This document shows, one piece after another, positions 1 to 4,028 of a stretch of 7,877 nt of DNA. The stretch is from Candidatus Kerfeldbacteria bacterium (lineage in GTDB: Bacteria > Patescibacteriota > Patescibacteriia > Veblenbacterales > UBA10138). The notes under the pieces are model-generated. The model did no database searches, had not been told where the DNA came from, and saw only the letters and a list, made by a program, of their open reading frames with translations. Numbering within the stretch: position 1 is the stretch's first letter; the number at the start of each line of letters is the position of its first letter. The translations under genes were made by a program, and so were the position numbers. The stretch is taken from assembly GCA_016217875.1 (NCBI GenBank), contig JACRFN010000125.1:1-7877 (forward strand), read 5' to 3'.

Positions 1-54
1 CCTCTTACACTTGCTCTTCGGGCGGACGTGGCGGAACTGGTATACTTACATTAG

Positions 55-141
55 GCCCAGGTGGCGGAACTGGTATACGCACTACCTTGAGGTGGTAGCG
101 GGAGCAATCCCATGGAGGTTCAAATCCTCTCCTGGGCACCA
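55..141 (+). tRNA. tRNA-Leu (anticodon GAG)
   Basis: This is a full class II cloverleaf of 87 nt with encoded CCA. The acceptor stem is GCCCAGG (55-61) with CCTGGGC (131-137), discriminator A138 and CCA 139-141. The anticodon stem CTACC/GGTAG closes the loop TTGAGGT, giving anticodon GAG at 89-91, which reads CUC/CUU leucine codons. The long variable arm (99-113) contains the pair GGGA/TCCC. The T-arm is GGAGG-TTCAAAT-CCTCT (114-130). All conserved positions look normal, so this copy should be functional even though it lies between the two ends of another tRNA-Leu. Confidence 0.94.
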
Positions 142-153
142 TTAAAAAATACG

Positions 154-207
154 CATCCCGATGGCCATCGGGATGGGGGTAACCCCGTGGTCCGATGGTC
201 ATCGGAC
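154..207 (+). repeat. Cluster of three short palindromes downstream of tRNA-Leu
   Basis: Three hairpins follow one another. The first is a perfect 22-nt palindrome (154-164 with 165-175). The second is GGGGT-A-ACCCC (176-186). The third is an 8-bp hairpin, GTCCGATG with CATCGGAC (190-197 and 200-207). The first and third share the core CGATGG(C/T)CATCG, so they look like copies of one small palindromic repeat. They occupy the place where the T-arm of the enclosing tRNA-Leu remnant would be. They may be dispersed genomic palindromes. No poly-T tract follows that would make them a terminator. Confidence 0.65.
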
Positions 208-244
208 TCGTCCGCACCATCTCCTGTTTAGTTTATTGAAAATA

Positions 245-309
245 AAATAGCTTATAGCTCGCGGCGTATAGTAAATGGGAAACTATCAGCCAGGGGCTAT
301 AAGCTATTT
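245..309 (+). repeat. Long imperfect hairpin with 14-bp inverted repeat
   Basis: A 14-bp perfect inverted repeat (AAATAGCTTATAGC at 245-258, its complement at 296-309) encloses 37 nt. That interior holds a second nested stem: GGC plus ATAGT pairing with ACTAT plus GCC. The whole forms a two-storey hairpin of about 65 nt between the tRNA-Leu block and the tRNA-Val block. It could be a small non-autonomous inverted-repeat element or a processing or termination structure for tRNA precursors. The AT-rich outer stem and lack of a T-run argue against a standard terminator. Confidence 0.55.
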
Positions 310-317
310 ACTTACCA

Positions 318-461
318 GGACGCTTAGCTCAGTTTCCGCCAGCACGCCCCGCCAAAGGCGAGGCTCCGCCAGTCGGCGGGCCGAAGGAGGCGGATCAGCC
401 TTAGGCTGAGGTTATTCCACTAAACGGGACAGGAAGCGTCTTGTTTATTCACCCCACAAGA
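318..461 (+). pseudogene. Broken tRNA-Val-like remnant
   Basis: GGACGCTTAGCTCAGTT (318-334) matches the first 17 bases of the intact tRNA-Val at 525 except for one base. After about 100 foreign bases, the segment 435-447 (AGCGTCTTGTTTA) matches tRNA-Val positions 548-560 with one difference, covering the D-stem end and the anticodon arm. The insertion thus falls in the D-loop. The anticodon stem TCTTG/CAAGA (439-443 and 457-461) closes a 13-base loop, TTTATTCACCCCA, instead of seven bases. No T-arm or acceptor 3' strand follows: the next tRNA begins at 470. It is probably non-functional. Confidence 0.55.
335..409 (+). repeat. GC-rich palindromic element inside tRNA-Val remnant
   Basis: TCCGCC (335-340) pairs with GGCGGA (389-394). 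Inside are two more hairpins: 346-353 with 357-364 (one mismatch, AAA loop) and CCGCC with GGCGG (366-370 and 375-379). Immediately after comes TCAGCCT-T-AGGCTGA (395-409). This compact, very GC-rich folded unit interrupts the D-loop of the tRNA-Val-like sequence. It resembles the dispersed palindromic repeats often seen between genes in small uncultured bacterial genomes. No protein is encoded in it. Confidence 0.6.
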
Positions 462-507
462 TTTCTTGAGGACGGTTAGCTCAGCGGTAGAGCACTTCGT
501 TTATTCA

Positions 508-614
508 CCCCGCCACCTTCCCCTGGACGCGTAGCTCAGTTGGTTAGAGCGTCTCGTTTACACCGAGAAGGTCCCTGGTCCGAGTCCAGGCGCGTCCAAA
601 GGAAAGTGGCGGGG
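508..614 (+). repeat. 14-nt complementary arms flanking the nested tRNA-Val
   Basis: CCCCGCCACCTTCC (508-521) is complementary to GGAAAGTGGCGGGG (601-614) at 13 of 14 positions (one C-A mismatch at 517/605). The arms lie just inside the anticodon-loop break points of the outer tRNA-Val and just outside the inner tRNA-Val (3 nt on each side). In the transcript they would extend the anticodon stem and place the inner cloverleaf at its tip. Both halves of the outer tRNA would stay paired even if the inner tRNA were cut out. Confidence 0.85.
525..598 (+). tRNA. tRNA-Val (anticodon TAC), nested copy
   Basis: A complete cloverleaf of 74 nt without encoded CCA. The acceptor GGACGCG (525-531) pairs with CGCGTCC (591-597), with discriminator A598 followed by AAGG. 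The D-arm is GCTC/GAGC, the anticodon stem TCTCG/CGAGA with loop TTTACAC (anticodon TAC at 559-561), the variable loop AGGTC, and the T-stem CCTGG/CCAGG. The T-loop reads TCCGAGT, so position 55 is C where nearly all tRNAs have T (pseudouridine 55). It lies wholly within the anticodon-loop insertion of another tRNA-Val(TAC), on the same strand. CCA would have to be added after transcription. Confidence 0.85.
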
Positions 615-695
615 CAAGCCGAAGGGGTCGCAGGTTCAAGTCCTGCACCGTCCACCATTAGACTCGCTTTTGCGTTTCAGCCAAAATTTATAATT

Positions 696-953
696 ATGTT
701 TATCTTGCGCATTTTATTAGGTTTAGGTATAGCTGGAATCGGCACCTGGATGATATTAAAGACTGAATGGCTCATGGCCAACTTCGGCGCTAATCGCTGG
801 GCGGAAGAACATTTCGGTACTGAGGGCGGCTCGCGCATATTTTATAAACTCATTGGCGTGGCACTTATCATAATAGGTTTTGCTATAGCTACCGACATAA
901 TGCAACCGCTACTGTTTGGGCTTCTCTCGCCACTCTTCGGCGGACTCAAGTAA
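696..953 (+). CDS. Small two-helix membrane protein of unknown function
   Basis: 85 residues. I place the start at the ATG at 696 because an in-frame extension upstream would run through the tRNA-Val genes, and residue 1 leads directly into a hydrophobic segment. There is no clear Shine-Dalgarno. Residues about 3-22 (FILRILLGLGIAGIG) form one membrane helix and about 52-68 (KLIGVALIIIGFAIA) a second. A polar connector between them carries an EGGSR motif just before helix 2. The C-terminal 17 residues are hydrophobic (PLLFGLLSPLFGG). Proteins of this shape are common hypotheticals in Patescibacteria by my recollection. I do not recognise a function. It lies between tRNA-Val and tRNA-Ala on the same strand and may share their transcript. 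Confidence 0.7.
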   Translation: MFILRILLGLGIAGIGTWMILKTEWLMANFGANRWAEEHFGTEGGSRIFYKLIGVALIIIGFAIATDIMQPLLFGLLSPLFGGLK

Positions 954-968
954 ACAATTGGTTAATCT

Positions 969-1044
969 GGGCCGATAGCTCAGCTGGTAGAGCATCCGGT
1001 TTGCATCCGGAAGGTCAGGGGTTCGAATCCCCTTCGGTCCACCA
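969..1044 (+). tRNA. tRNA-Ala (anticodon TGC)
   Basis: 76 nt with encoded CCA. The acceptor GGGCCGA (969-975) pairs with TCGGTCC (1034-1040, one G-T pair), followed by A1041 and CCA 1042-1044. The D-arm is GCTC/GAGC. The anticodon stem TCCGG/CCGGA closes loop TTTGCAT, giving anticodon TGC. The T-arm is GGGG-TTCGAAT-CCCC in canonical form. It reads GCN alanine codons. Its last 20 bases plus three downstream bases are repeated at 1177-1199. Confidence 0.97.
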
Positions 1045-1079
1045 CTTGAACATTAATACTTAAAAAGATTCGAAGGGTA

Positions 1080-1113
1080 CAATAAAAACGTAAACTGCTT
1101 TACGTTTTTATTG
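1080..1113 (+). terminator. Hairpin terminator after tRNA-Ala
   Basis: A 15-bp perfect stem (1080-1094 with 1099-1113) and a CTGC loop. The central ACGTAAA/TTTACGT is flanked by an A-tract on the left and TTTTTATT on the right. It could therefore stop transcription on either strand. It lies 35 nt after tRNA-Ala and inside the interval bounded by the repeated tRNA 3' end. Confidence 0.6.
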
Positions 1114-1130
1114 ACCCGGGCTCTGGAGGA

Positions 1131-1166
1131 GAAATATAGCTTGCGCCGAACGCGCTGCTGTATTTC
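1131..1166 (+). other. Extended hairpin upstream of the duplicated tRNA-Ala end
   Basis: GAAATATAGC (1131-1140) pairs with GCTGTATTTC (1157-1166), including one G-T pair. Above it GCGC/GCGC closes a CGAAC loop, with one bulged base. The stem is followed within 15 nt by the 3' half of a tRNA-Ala sequence ending CCA. The whole 1113-1196 stretch may be a rearranged tRNA-like fragment or the core of a lost element. It does not fold into a recognisable tRNA or tmRNA by eye. Confidence 0.4.
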
Positions 1167-1299
1167 GGGGGAAGAGGAATCCCCTTCGGTCCACCACTTA
1201 AATTTGGAAATTGGTGCGCCTGGCGGCTTTGTTTCGATATAATTTTCAACTACAAAGCGCTATAGGATAATAATTTTAACAAAAAAGTTTTCCACAGGC

Positions 1300-1328
1300 T
1301 TGCCTATTGTGAAAATTTTTTTTATAAT
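1300..1328 (+). promoter_or_regulatory. Sigma70-type promoter for the lysine-rich peptide
   Basis: TTGCCT (1300-1305) and a perfect TATAAT (1323-1328) are separated by 17 bp. The spacer carries a run of T just before the -10 box. Transcription would start near 1335, giving a leader of about 48 nt ahead of the ATG at 1383. TTTTCCACA (1288-1296), just upstream, resembles a DnaA box by one mismatch but stands alone. Confidence 0.7.
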
Positions 1329-1369
1329 AAGAGTAAGAAGTAAAATATTACCCAATCTTCTTTAAGAGG

Positions 1370-1378
1370 GGAGGTGAT
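1370..1378 (+). promoter_or_regulatory. Full-length Shine-Dalgarno of the lysine-rich peptide
   Basis: GGAGGTGAT is complementary to nine bases of the usual 16S rRNA 3' end and lies 4 nt before the ATG at 1383. Most other starts in this window lack any such site, so this unusually strong one argues that the tiny frame is truly translated, at high level. Confidence 0.85.
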
Positions 1379-1382
1379 ACAG

Positions 1383-1448
1383 ATGGCAAAGAAAAGAAAG
1401 GCCAAGAAGGCAAAAAGGTCAAAGAAGGGTGGCAAAAAGCGCCGCTAA
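1383..1448 (+). CDS. 21-residue lysine/arginine-rich peptide
   Basis: The frame runs from ATG at 1383 to TAA at 1446-1448 and begins MAKKRKAKKAKR and ends GGKKRR. Fifteen of 21 residues are Lys or Arg; the rest are Ala, Gly, Ser and Met, with no acidic or hydrophobic residue. Expression signals are excellent: a TATAAT promoter, a nine-base Shine-Dalgarno and a GC-rich terminator 24 nt after the stop. It is therefore a stand-alone mini-gene despite its size. Such a polycation should bind nucleic acid, for instance as a nucleoid or RNA compaction peptide, or it may help ribosome assembly. This is inferred from composition only. It is not ribosomal protein L34 or L36, whose sequence patterns are absent. 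Confidence 0.75.
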   Translation: MAKKRKAKKAKRSKKGGKKRR

Positions 1449-1472
1449 TCTTAGAGCTTTTTCTTGGATATA

Positions 1473-1505
1473 AACAAACCCCACGCTTGCAAGGTGGGGT
1501 TTGTT
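1473..1505 (+). terminator. Rho-independent terminator of the lysine-rich peptide
   Basis: AACAAACCCCAC (1473-1484) pairs perfectly with GTGGGGTTTGTT (1494-1505), and the loop can form three more pairs (CTT/AAG). The GC core is followed by a T-rich tract. It lies 24 nt after the peptide stop codon. Confidence 0.85.
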
Positions 1506-1564
1506 GTTGAGCTCCGCTACAACACAAGCGTGGTGGCTTCGCTGCTTAGCTGGCGTGCGGAGCG

Positions 1565-1626
1565 AAACCCCGCACTGATGGCCAATATGCTATCAGACTA
1601 ACGTCTGGCCATCTAGTGCGGGGTTT
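1565..1626. terminator. Large hairpin between convergent genes, probable terminator
   Basis: AAACCCCGCACT (1565-1576) pairs perfectly with AGTGCGGGGTTT (1615-1626). The pairing continues with GATGGCCA/TGGCCATC (1577-1584 and 1606-1613, one bulged T), and an inner AGAC/GTCT stem sits at the tip. The AAACCCC...GGGGTTT form works on either strand. It lies 20 nt beyond the stop of the minus-strand endonuclease Q gene and so most likely ends that transcript. Another short inverted repeat, GCTCCGC/GCGGAGC (1511-1517 and 1557-1563), lies between it and the previous terminator. Confidence 0.7.
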
Positions 1627-1646
1627 GGTTATGTAATACTGGTTGT

Positions 1647-2975
1647 TTAAAACAAACTAGTTTGTCGTTTGGCTGGCTTCTCCTCGGCACTAAACAGGTT
1701 AATCGAGCCATAAACTCCATCATATCCAGGCTCAATAGAGGCCACTAGGCCCTGGCGCAAACGACGGATGGCCTCCACCACGCGCTCAGTTGTCACTTGG
1801 GACAAATCAGTCTCGGCAGTATCAAGCAAGGTTTGCAGTTCACCGCCACCCTGGGATACCAAACCCCAATACTCTGCCTCCACTGCTTTGGTGGTGCGGC
1901 CTTTCACGCCTTGGGCTTGGGCAATGACCTTGTCCAACTCAATCAGACTGACAAAAGGCAAGGCGCCTTTGGGGCGCACGCCCTCCACTCTGTCCGCCAG
2001 CTCATACACCCGATTAAGCACCCCAATTGTCAACTCGCGGCCGCAAGTCGGACAAATCCCTTTGTGCTTGGCCGTAGCGCCAGGCTCCAGGCGCACCTTG
2101 CAATCACGGTGGCCGTCGTAATGATACCTACCCTCATCAGGAAAAAATTCAACCGTGCCAGCCAGCTTAAGTGATAATTTTTTGTCCTCACCAGCCGCCA
2201 CGGCGCGCGGGCTGCCGCAACGTATAGCCTGCATCACTGCCTCGTACGAAAGTCCCTCGCCTGCAAAAATATCAACCTCGCGCCCCAAATTGGGCAGGGA
2301 GTGTGCATCAGAATGCGACACCAGCGCCACGTCATCAAGCTGGGACAGCCGCCAGTTCATAGGCGGGTCAGATGACAATCCGGTTTCAATGGCGAAAATG
2401 TGCCGGGACAAATCGTCAAAACACTCGGCAATGGAATCATAACCAGACTTGGAGCCAAAAATGGCAAACCACGGCGTCCAGGCATGAGCTGGGATAAGCA
2501 CGCCGCGTTCATCAACTGCCAATAATATTTTAAGCAAATCCTGCGAACTCAAACCTAAGATAGGCCGGCCATCAGCCTTAAGATTGCGGCCACGGGCTAT
2601 AAGTTGAGCGTTAAACTTAGCCACCGACTCCAGTGACGGCAGATACAAACAATGGTGCACGCGCCGCACGGCGTCTTTATGCTTGTAAATACAAGCCACT
2701 TCAGTGCCAAAGATAAAGCGCACGTCCACTTCCTGCTGCGGTTTAAAGCGCGGGTCAGTACGGTGATATTGCTTTTTTAAGCGATAAAGCCCTGGTTCAG
2801 CCGGCTCCAATTTTTCCTTTAATTCCTCAAACCACTTAGGATGCGTAAAATCTCCAGTCGCAATCAAACCAACACCCTTAATACGACCCCATAAATCAAT
2901 ATTCTCCGGCGTGAGTTGCGGCGAACACGCCCGGGCATATTTGGAGTGAATGTGGAGGTCGGCGTAGGTACGCAT
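1647..2975 (-). CDS. Endonuclease Q family protein (PHP domain DNA repair nuclease)
   Basis: 442 residues, close to the usual family length. EndoQ nucleases cut DNA 5' to deaminated bases such as uracil and hypoxanthine, starting an alternative repair route. An N-terminal PHP metal site is visible: D6-L-H8-I-H10, GDFTH (41-45), TEVACIY (E92), PAHAW (H164) and SHSDAH (220-225). A zinc-binding segment follows with C292 and CPTCG (308-312), leading into TIGVLNRVYELADR (317-330), a stretch I recognise from this family. The last five residues, QTSLF, fit the bacterial sliding-clamp motif. The ATG at 2975 has no Shine-Dalgarno. It reads away from the neighbouring kinase gene's terminator and seems to be a single-gene unit. 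The assignment is by recalled family motifs; activity is inferred. Confidence 0.9.
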   Translation of the reverse strand: MRTYADLHIHSKYARACSPQLTPENIDLWGRIKGVGLIATGDFTHPKWFEELKEKLEPAEPGLYRLKKQYHRTDPRFKPQQEVDVRFIFGTEVACIYKHKDAVRRVHHCLYLPSLESVAKFNAQLIARGRNLKADGRPILGLSSQDLLKILLAVDERGVLIPAHAWTPWFAIFGSKSGYDSIAECFDDLSRHIFAIETGLSSDPPMNWRLSQLDDVALVSHSDAHSLPNLGREVDIFAGEGLSYEAVMQAIRCGSPRAVAAGEDKKLSLKLAGTVEFFPDEGRYHYDGHRDCKVRLEPGATAKHKGICPTCGRELTIGVLNRVYELADRVEGVRPKGALPFVSLIELDKVIAQAQGVKGRTTKAVEAEYWGLVSQGGGELQTLLDTAETDLSQVTTERVVEAIRRLRQGLVASIEPGYDGVYGSINLFSAEEKPAKRQTSLF

Positions 2976-2988
2976 ACAAATTCAGTCT

Positions 2989-3018
2989 ATCATATGTTAA
3001 ACAAACACTATATCTTAA
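2989..3018 (-). promoter_or_regulatory. Possible promoter of the endonuclease Q gene
   Basis: Reading the minus strand, TTAAGA (3018-3013) and TATGAT (2994-2989) lie 18 bp apart. The start of transcription would fall only a few bases before the ATG at 2975, so the message may be nearly leaderless, in keeping with the missing Shine-Dalgarno. The -35 match is weak. Confidence 0.35.
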
Positions 3019-3021
3019 TTT

Positions 3022-3059
3022 AAAGAAAAAGCAAGGCGCTATGTTAAACACCTTGCTTT
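3022..3059 (-). terminator. Rho-independent terminator overlapping the end of a kinase-like gene
   Basis: On the minus strand, AAAGCAAGG (3059-3051 region) and CCTTGCTTT (3036-3028) form a 9-bp stem with a 14-nt loop, followed by TTCTTT. The upstream arm lies inside the last codons of the gene ending at 3039, so the stop codon falls in the loop. Confidence 0.75.
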
Positions 3060-3974
3060 GGAGATTACCAACTCCTTGGCCTGTTCAAAGCGCCTTTCTC
3101 TGATAGAGCGCTCTAACCTGAAGTCTAGGGTGGTCAATTTGAGAATACCATCTAGAAAAGAACGATGATTACTGCTAGCTGATATAAGAGCGGCAACCTC
3201 TCGCAGACTATCCAAGTCACGAATAGTGAAATCCCTGACAAGTGCCTCAAGTTGAGCTCGATCACGCCGAACTACTTCCACTGGCAAATTGTGTAATTGC
3301 CTACACAAAGAGCTGGCATCACCAAATACCTTATTAATGGTTTGTTCTACTATACCACTAACATCATCACCACATATTCGAATGAAATTGAAACGAATAA
3401 TTCTAACCAGACCTAGTGGCGTATAGTAACGAGAGAAGTTTAGCTCTTTGTCTTCGCTCGCTGTTGGTTGCGGGAAACCAACATATGTTTCACCGCTACC
3501 ATCAATAAAGTATACGGGGAAAAAATCAACATATGACAACCTATGGCTATCCAAACGCACACACCAATTGGCTGGCTGCGGATCAATCCCTACTCTGGGT
3601 TGGGTTTGCTCCAGAACTCCACGAGAGGCTTCCAAAATTACATCTATAGCCTCTACGACATCAACAGCTTGAAGTCTGAGTAGCTCGCTCAAATCACAAC
3701 CGCCGTTAACACTCTCCTGAATAATCTGGCTGTTAACTATGCTTACACGATACCCAGCCGGTACCGGAACTCCCAGACTCTCAAGTAATTCATAGTAATG
3801 CTCCAACCGTGCAGCCCAGGCTTCGGCCTCGTCAATGGCAAACGCATGGGTCGGTTCAATCACCTTACGCACTATGCCATCTTCTGGAATAAACAACGAA
3901 TGAGTATACTGCCGCGTTTCAGGCTTAGGATACGGCTGTATCCTTGGCTTGATGGATAAATTGTTAAAGTTCAT
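3039..3974 (-). CDS. Kinase-fold protein, possible sugar kinase (module 1)
   Basis: 311 residues. Diverged protein-kinase/aminoglycoside-phosphotransferase landmarks are visible: a lysine in VRKV (K37), a hinge-like glutamate (E87), a catalytic-loop-like GIDPQPANW (129-137) and a DF pair (D150, F151). D131 and N136 keep the D-x4-N spacing of kinase catalytic loops. The same motifs, plus G.TY....PQPT, recur in the protein at 6687-7628, so the two are paralogues. The start is supported by AGGAG five bases upstream of the ATG. It lies 54 nt downstream of the GlmU-like gene, on the same strand and probably co-transcribed, and ends in a terminator. I infer phosphorylation of a sugar or related small molecule for the neighbouring nucleotidyltransferase. 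The substrate is unknown, and a non-catalytic role is possible. Confidence 0.65.
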   Translation of the reverse strand: MNFNNLSIKPRIQPYPKPETRQYTHSLFIPEDGIVRKVIEPTHAFAIDEAEAWAARLEHYYELLESLGVPVPAGYRVSIVNSQIIQESVNGGCDLSELLRLQAVDVVEAIDVILEASRGVLEQTQPRVGIDPQPANWCVRLDSHRLSYVDFFPVYFIDGSGETYVGFPQPTASEDKELNFSRYYTPLGLVRIIRFNFIRICGDDVSGIVEQTINKVFGDASSLCRQLHNLPVEVVRRDRAQLEALVRDFTIRDLDSLREVAALISASSNHRSFLDGILKLTTLDFRLERSIRERRFEQAKELVISKARCLT

Positions 3975-4028
3975 TATGGCTCCTGTATATTTTGATTTTT
4001 ATTATTTCATAATTATCACATTACAAAA

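Larger units (their letters stand above)
22..219 (+). pseudogene. Decayed tRNA-Leu enclosing a complete tRNA-Leu(GAG)
   Basis: Positions 22-54 read as the 5' part of a leucine tRNA. An acceptor strand GCGGACG (22-28) is followed by an 18-base stretch, GTGGCGGAACTGGTATAC (28-45), identical to the start of the intact tRNA-Leu next to it (61-78). Positions 209-219 read CGTCCGCACCA, which pairs 7 of 7 with that acceptor strand and ends in CCA. These look like the two ends of one tRNA. What should lie between them is replaced by the complete tRNA-Leu(GAG) and a run of palindromes. The 5' piece ends in ATTAG, which could be a TAG anticodon region, but the D-stem 3' side is damaged and no T-loop with TTC is visible. 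A functional product is therefore unlikely. It could also be a tandem duplication that later decayed. Confidence 0.5.
470..657 (+). tRNA. tRNA-Val interrupted in the anticodon loop by a nested tRNA
   Basis: Removing a roughly 115-nt insert leaves an almost perfect valine tRNA. The acceptor is GGACGGT (470-476) with ACCGTCC (647-653), A654 and encoded CCA (655-657). The D-arm is GCTC-AGCGGTA-GAGC. The anticodon stem is CTTCG (495-499) with CGAAG (620-624), the variable loop GGGTC, and the T-arm GCAGG-TTCAAGT-CCTGC (630-646). The 5' piece ends TTTA (500-503), the start of a normal TTTACAC valine loop (anticodon TAC), and the 3' piece resumes at C619. The insert carries GC-rich complementary arms and a complete second tRNA-Val. 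How the loop would be restored is unclear: about two bases (CA) must come from the insert ends TTCACC or CAAG. It may be an intron-containing, a split or a disrupted tRNA. Confidence 0.65.
1025..1199 (+). repeat. 23-bp direct repeat of the tRNA-Ala 3' end
   Basis: The segment 1025-1047, running from the T-loop through CCA and into CACTT, occurs again identically at 1177-1199. The two copies are 152 bp apart. The second copy has no 5' tRNA half. A direct repeat of a tRNA 3' end is the classical footprint of tyrosine-recombinase integration (attL/attR), but the interval here is far too short for an element with its own integrase. It may be the scar of a deleted element or a small tandem duplication. 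Confidence 0.8.

Noticed and set aside
154..219. CRISPR repeats
   Set aside because: The palindromes share a short core but differ in length and spacing, and no regular repeat-spacer pattern exists.
5..220. Minus-strand 71-codon frame across the tRNA-Leu region
   Set aside because: It is antisense to the tRNA-Leu and palindromes, and its peptide is the typical spurious antisense-tRNA product.
504..618. Group I intron in the outer tRNA-Val
   Set aside because: The 115-nt insert is filled by a tRNA and two complementary arms. There is no room for a group I catalytic core.
540..695. Longer N-terminus for the small membrane protein
   Set aside because: The extension would read through both tRNA-Val sequences. 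The hydrophobic helix starts right after the ATG at 696.
1113..1196. tmRNA or selenocysteine tRNA
   Set aside because: It has a CCA end, but no 5' strand pairing with TCGGTCC, no tag reading frame and no long class-specific stems.
1288..1316. Replication origin suggested by TTTTCCACA and TTGTGAAAA
   Set aside because: Only one DnaA-box-like site with a mismatch is present. There is no cluster and no dnaA, dnaN or rpmH nearby.
1383..1448. Ribosomal protein L34 or L36
   Set aside because: The peptide is basic and short but lacks the L34 start pattern and the L36 cysteine/histidine zinc pattern.
1768..2442. Plus-strand frames inside the endonuclease Q gene
   Set aside because: They are shadows of a strongly conserved minus-strand protein, with no start signals or family motifs.
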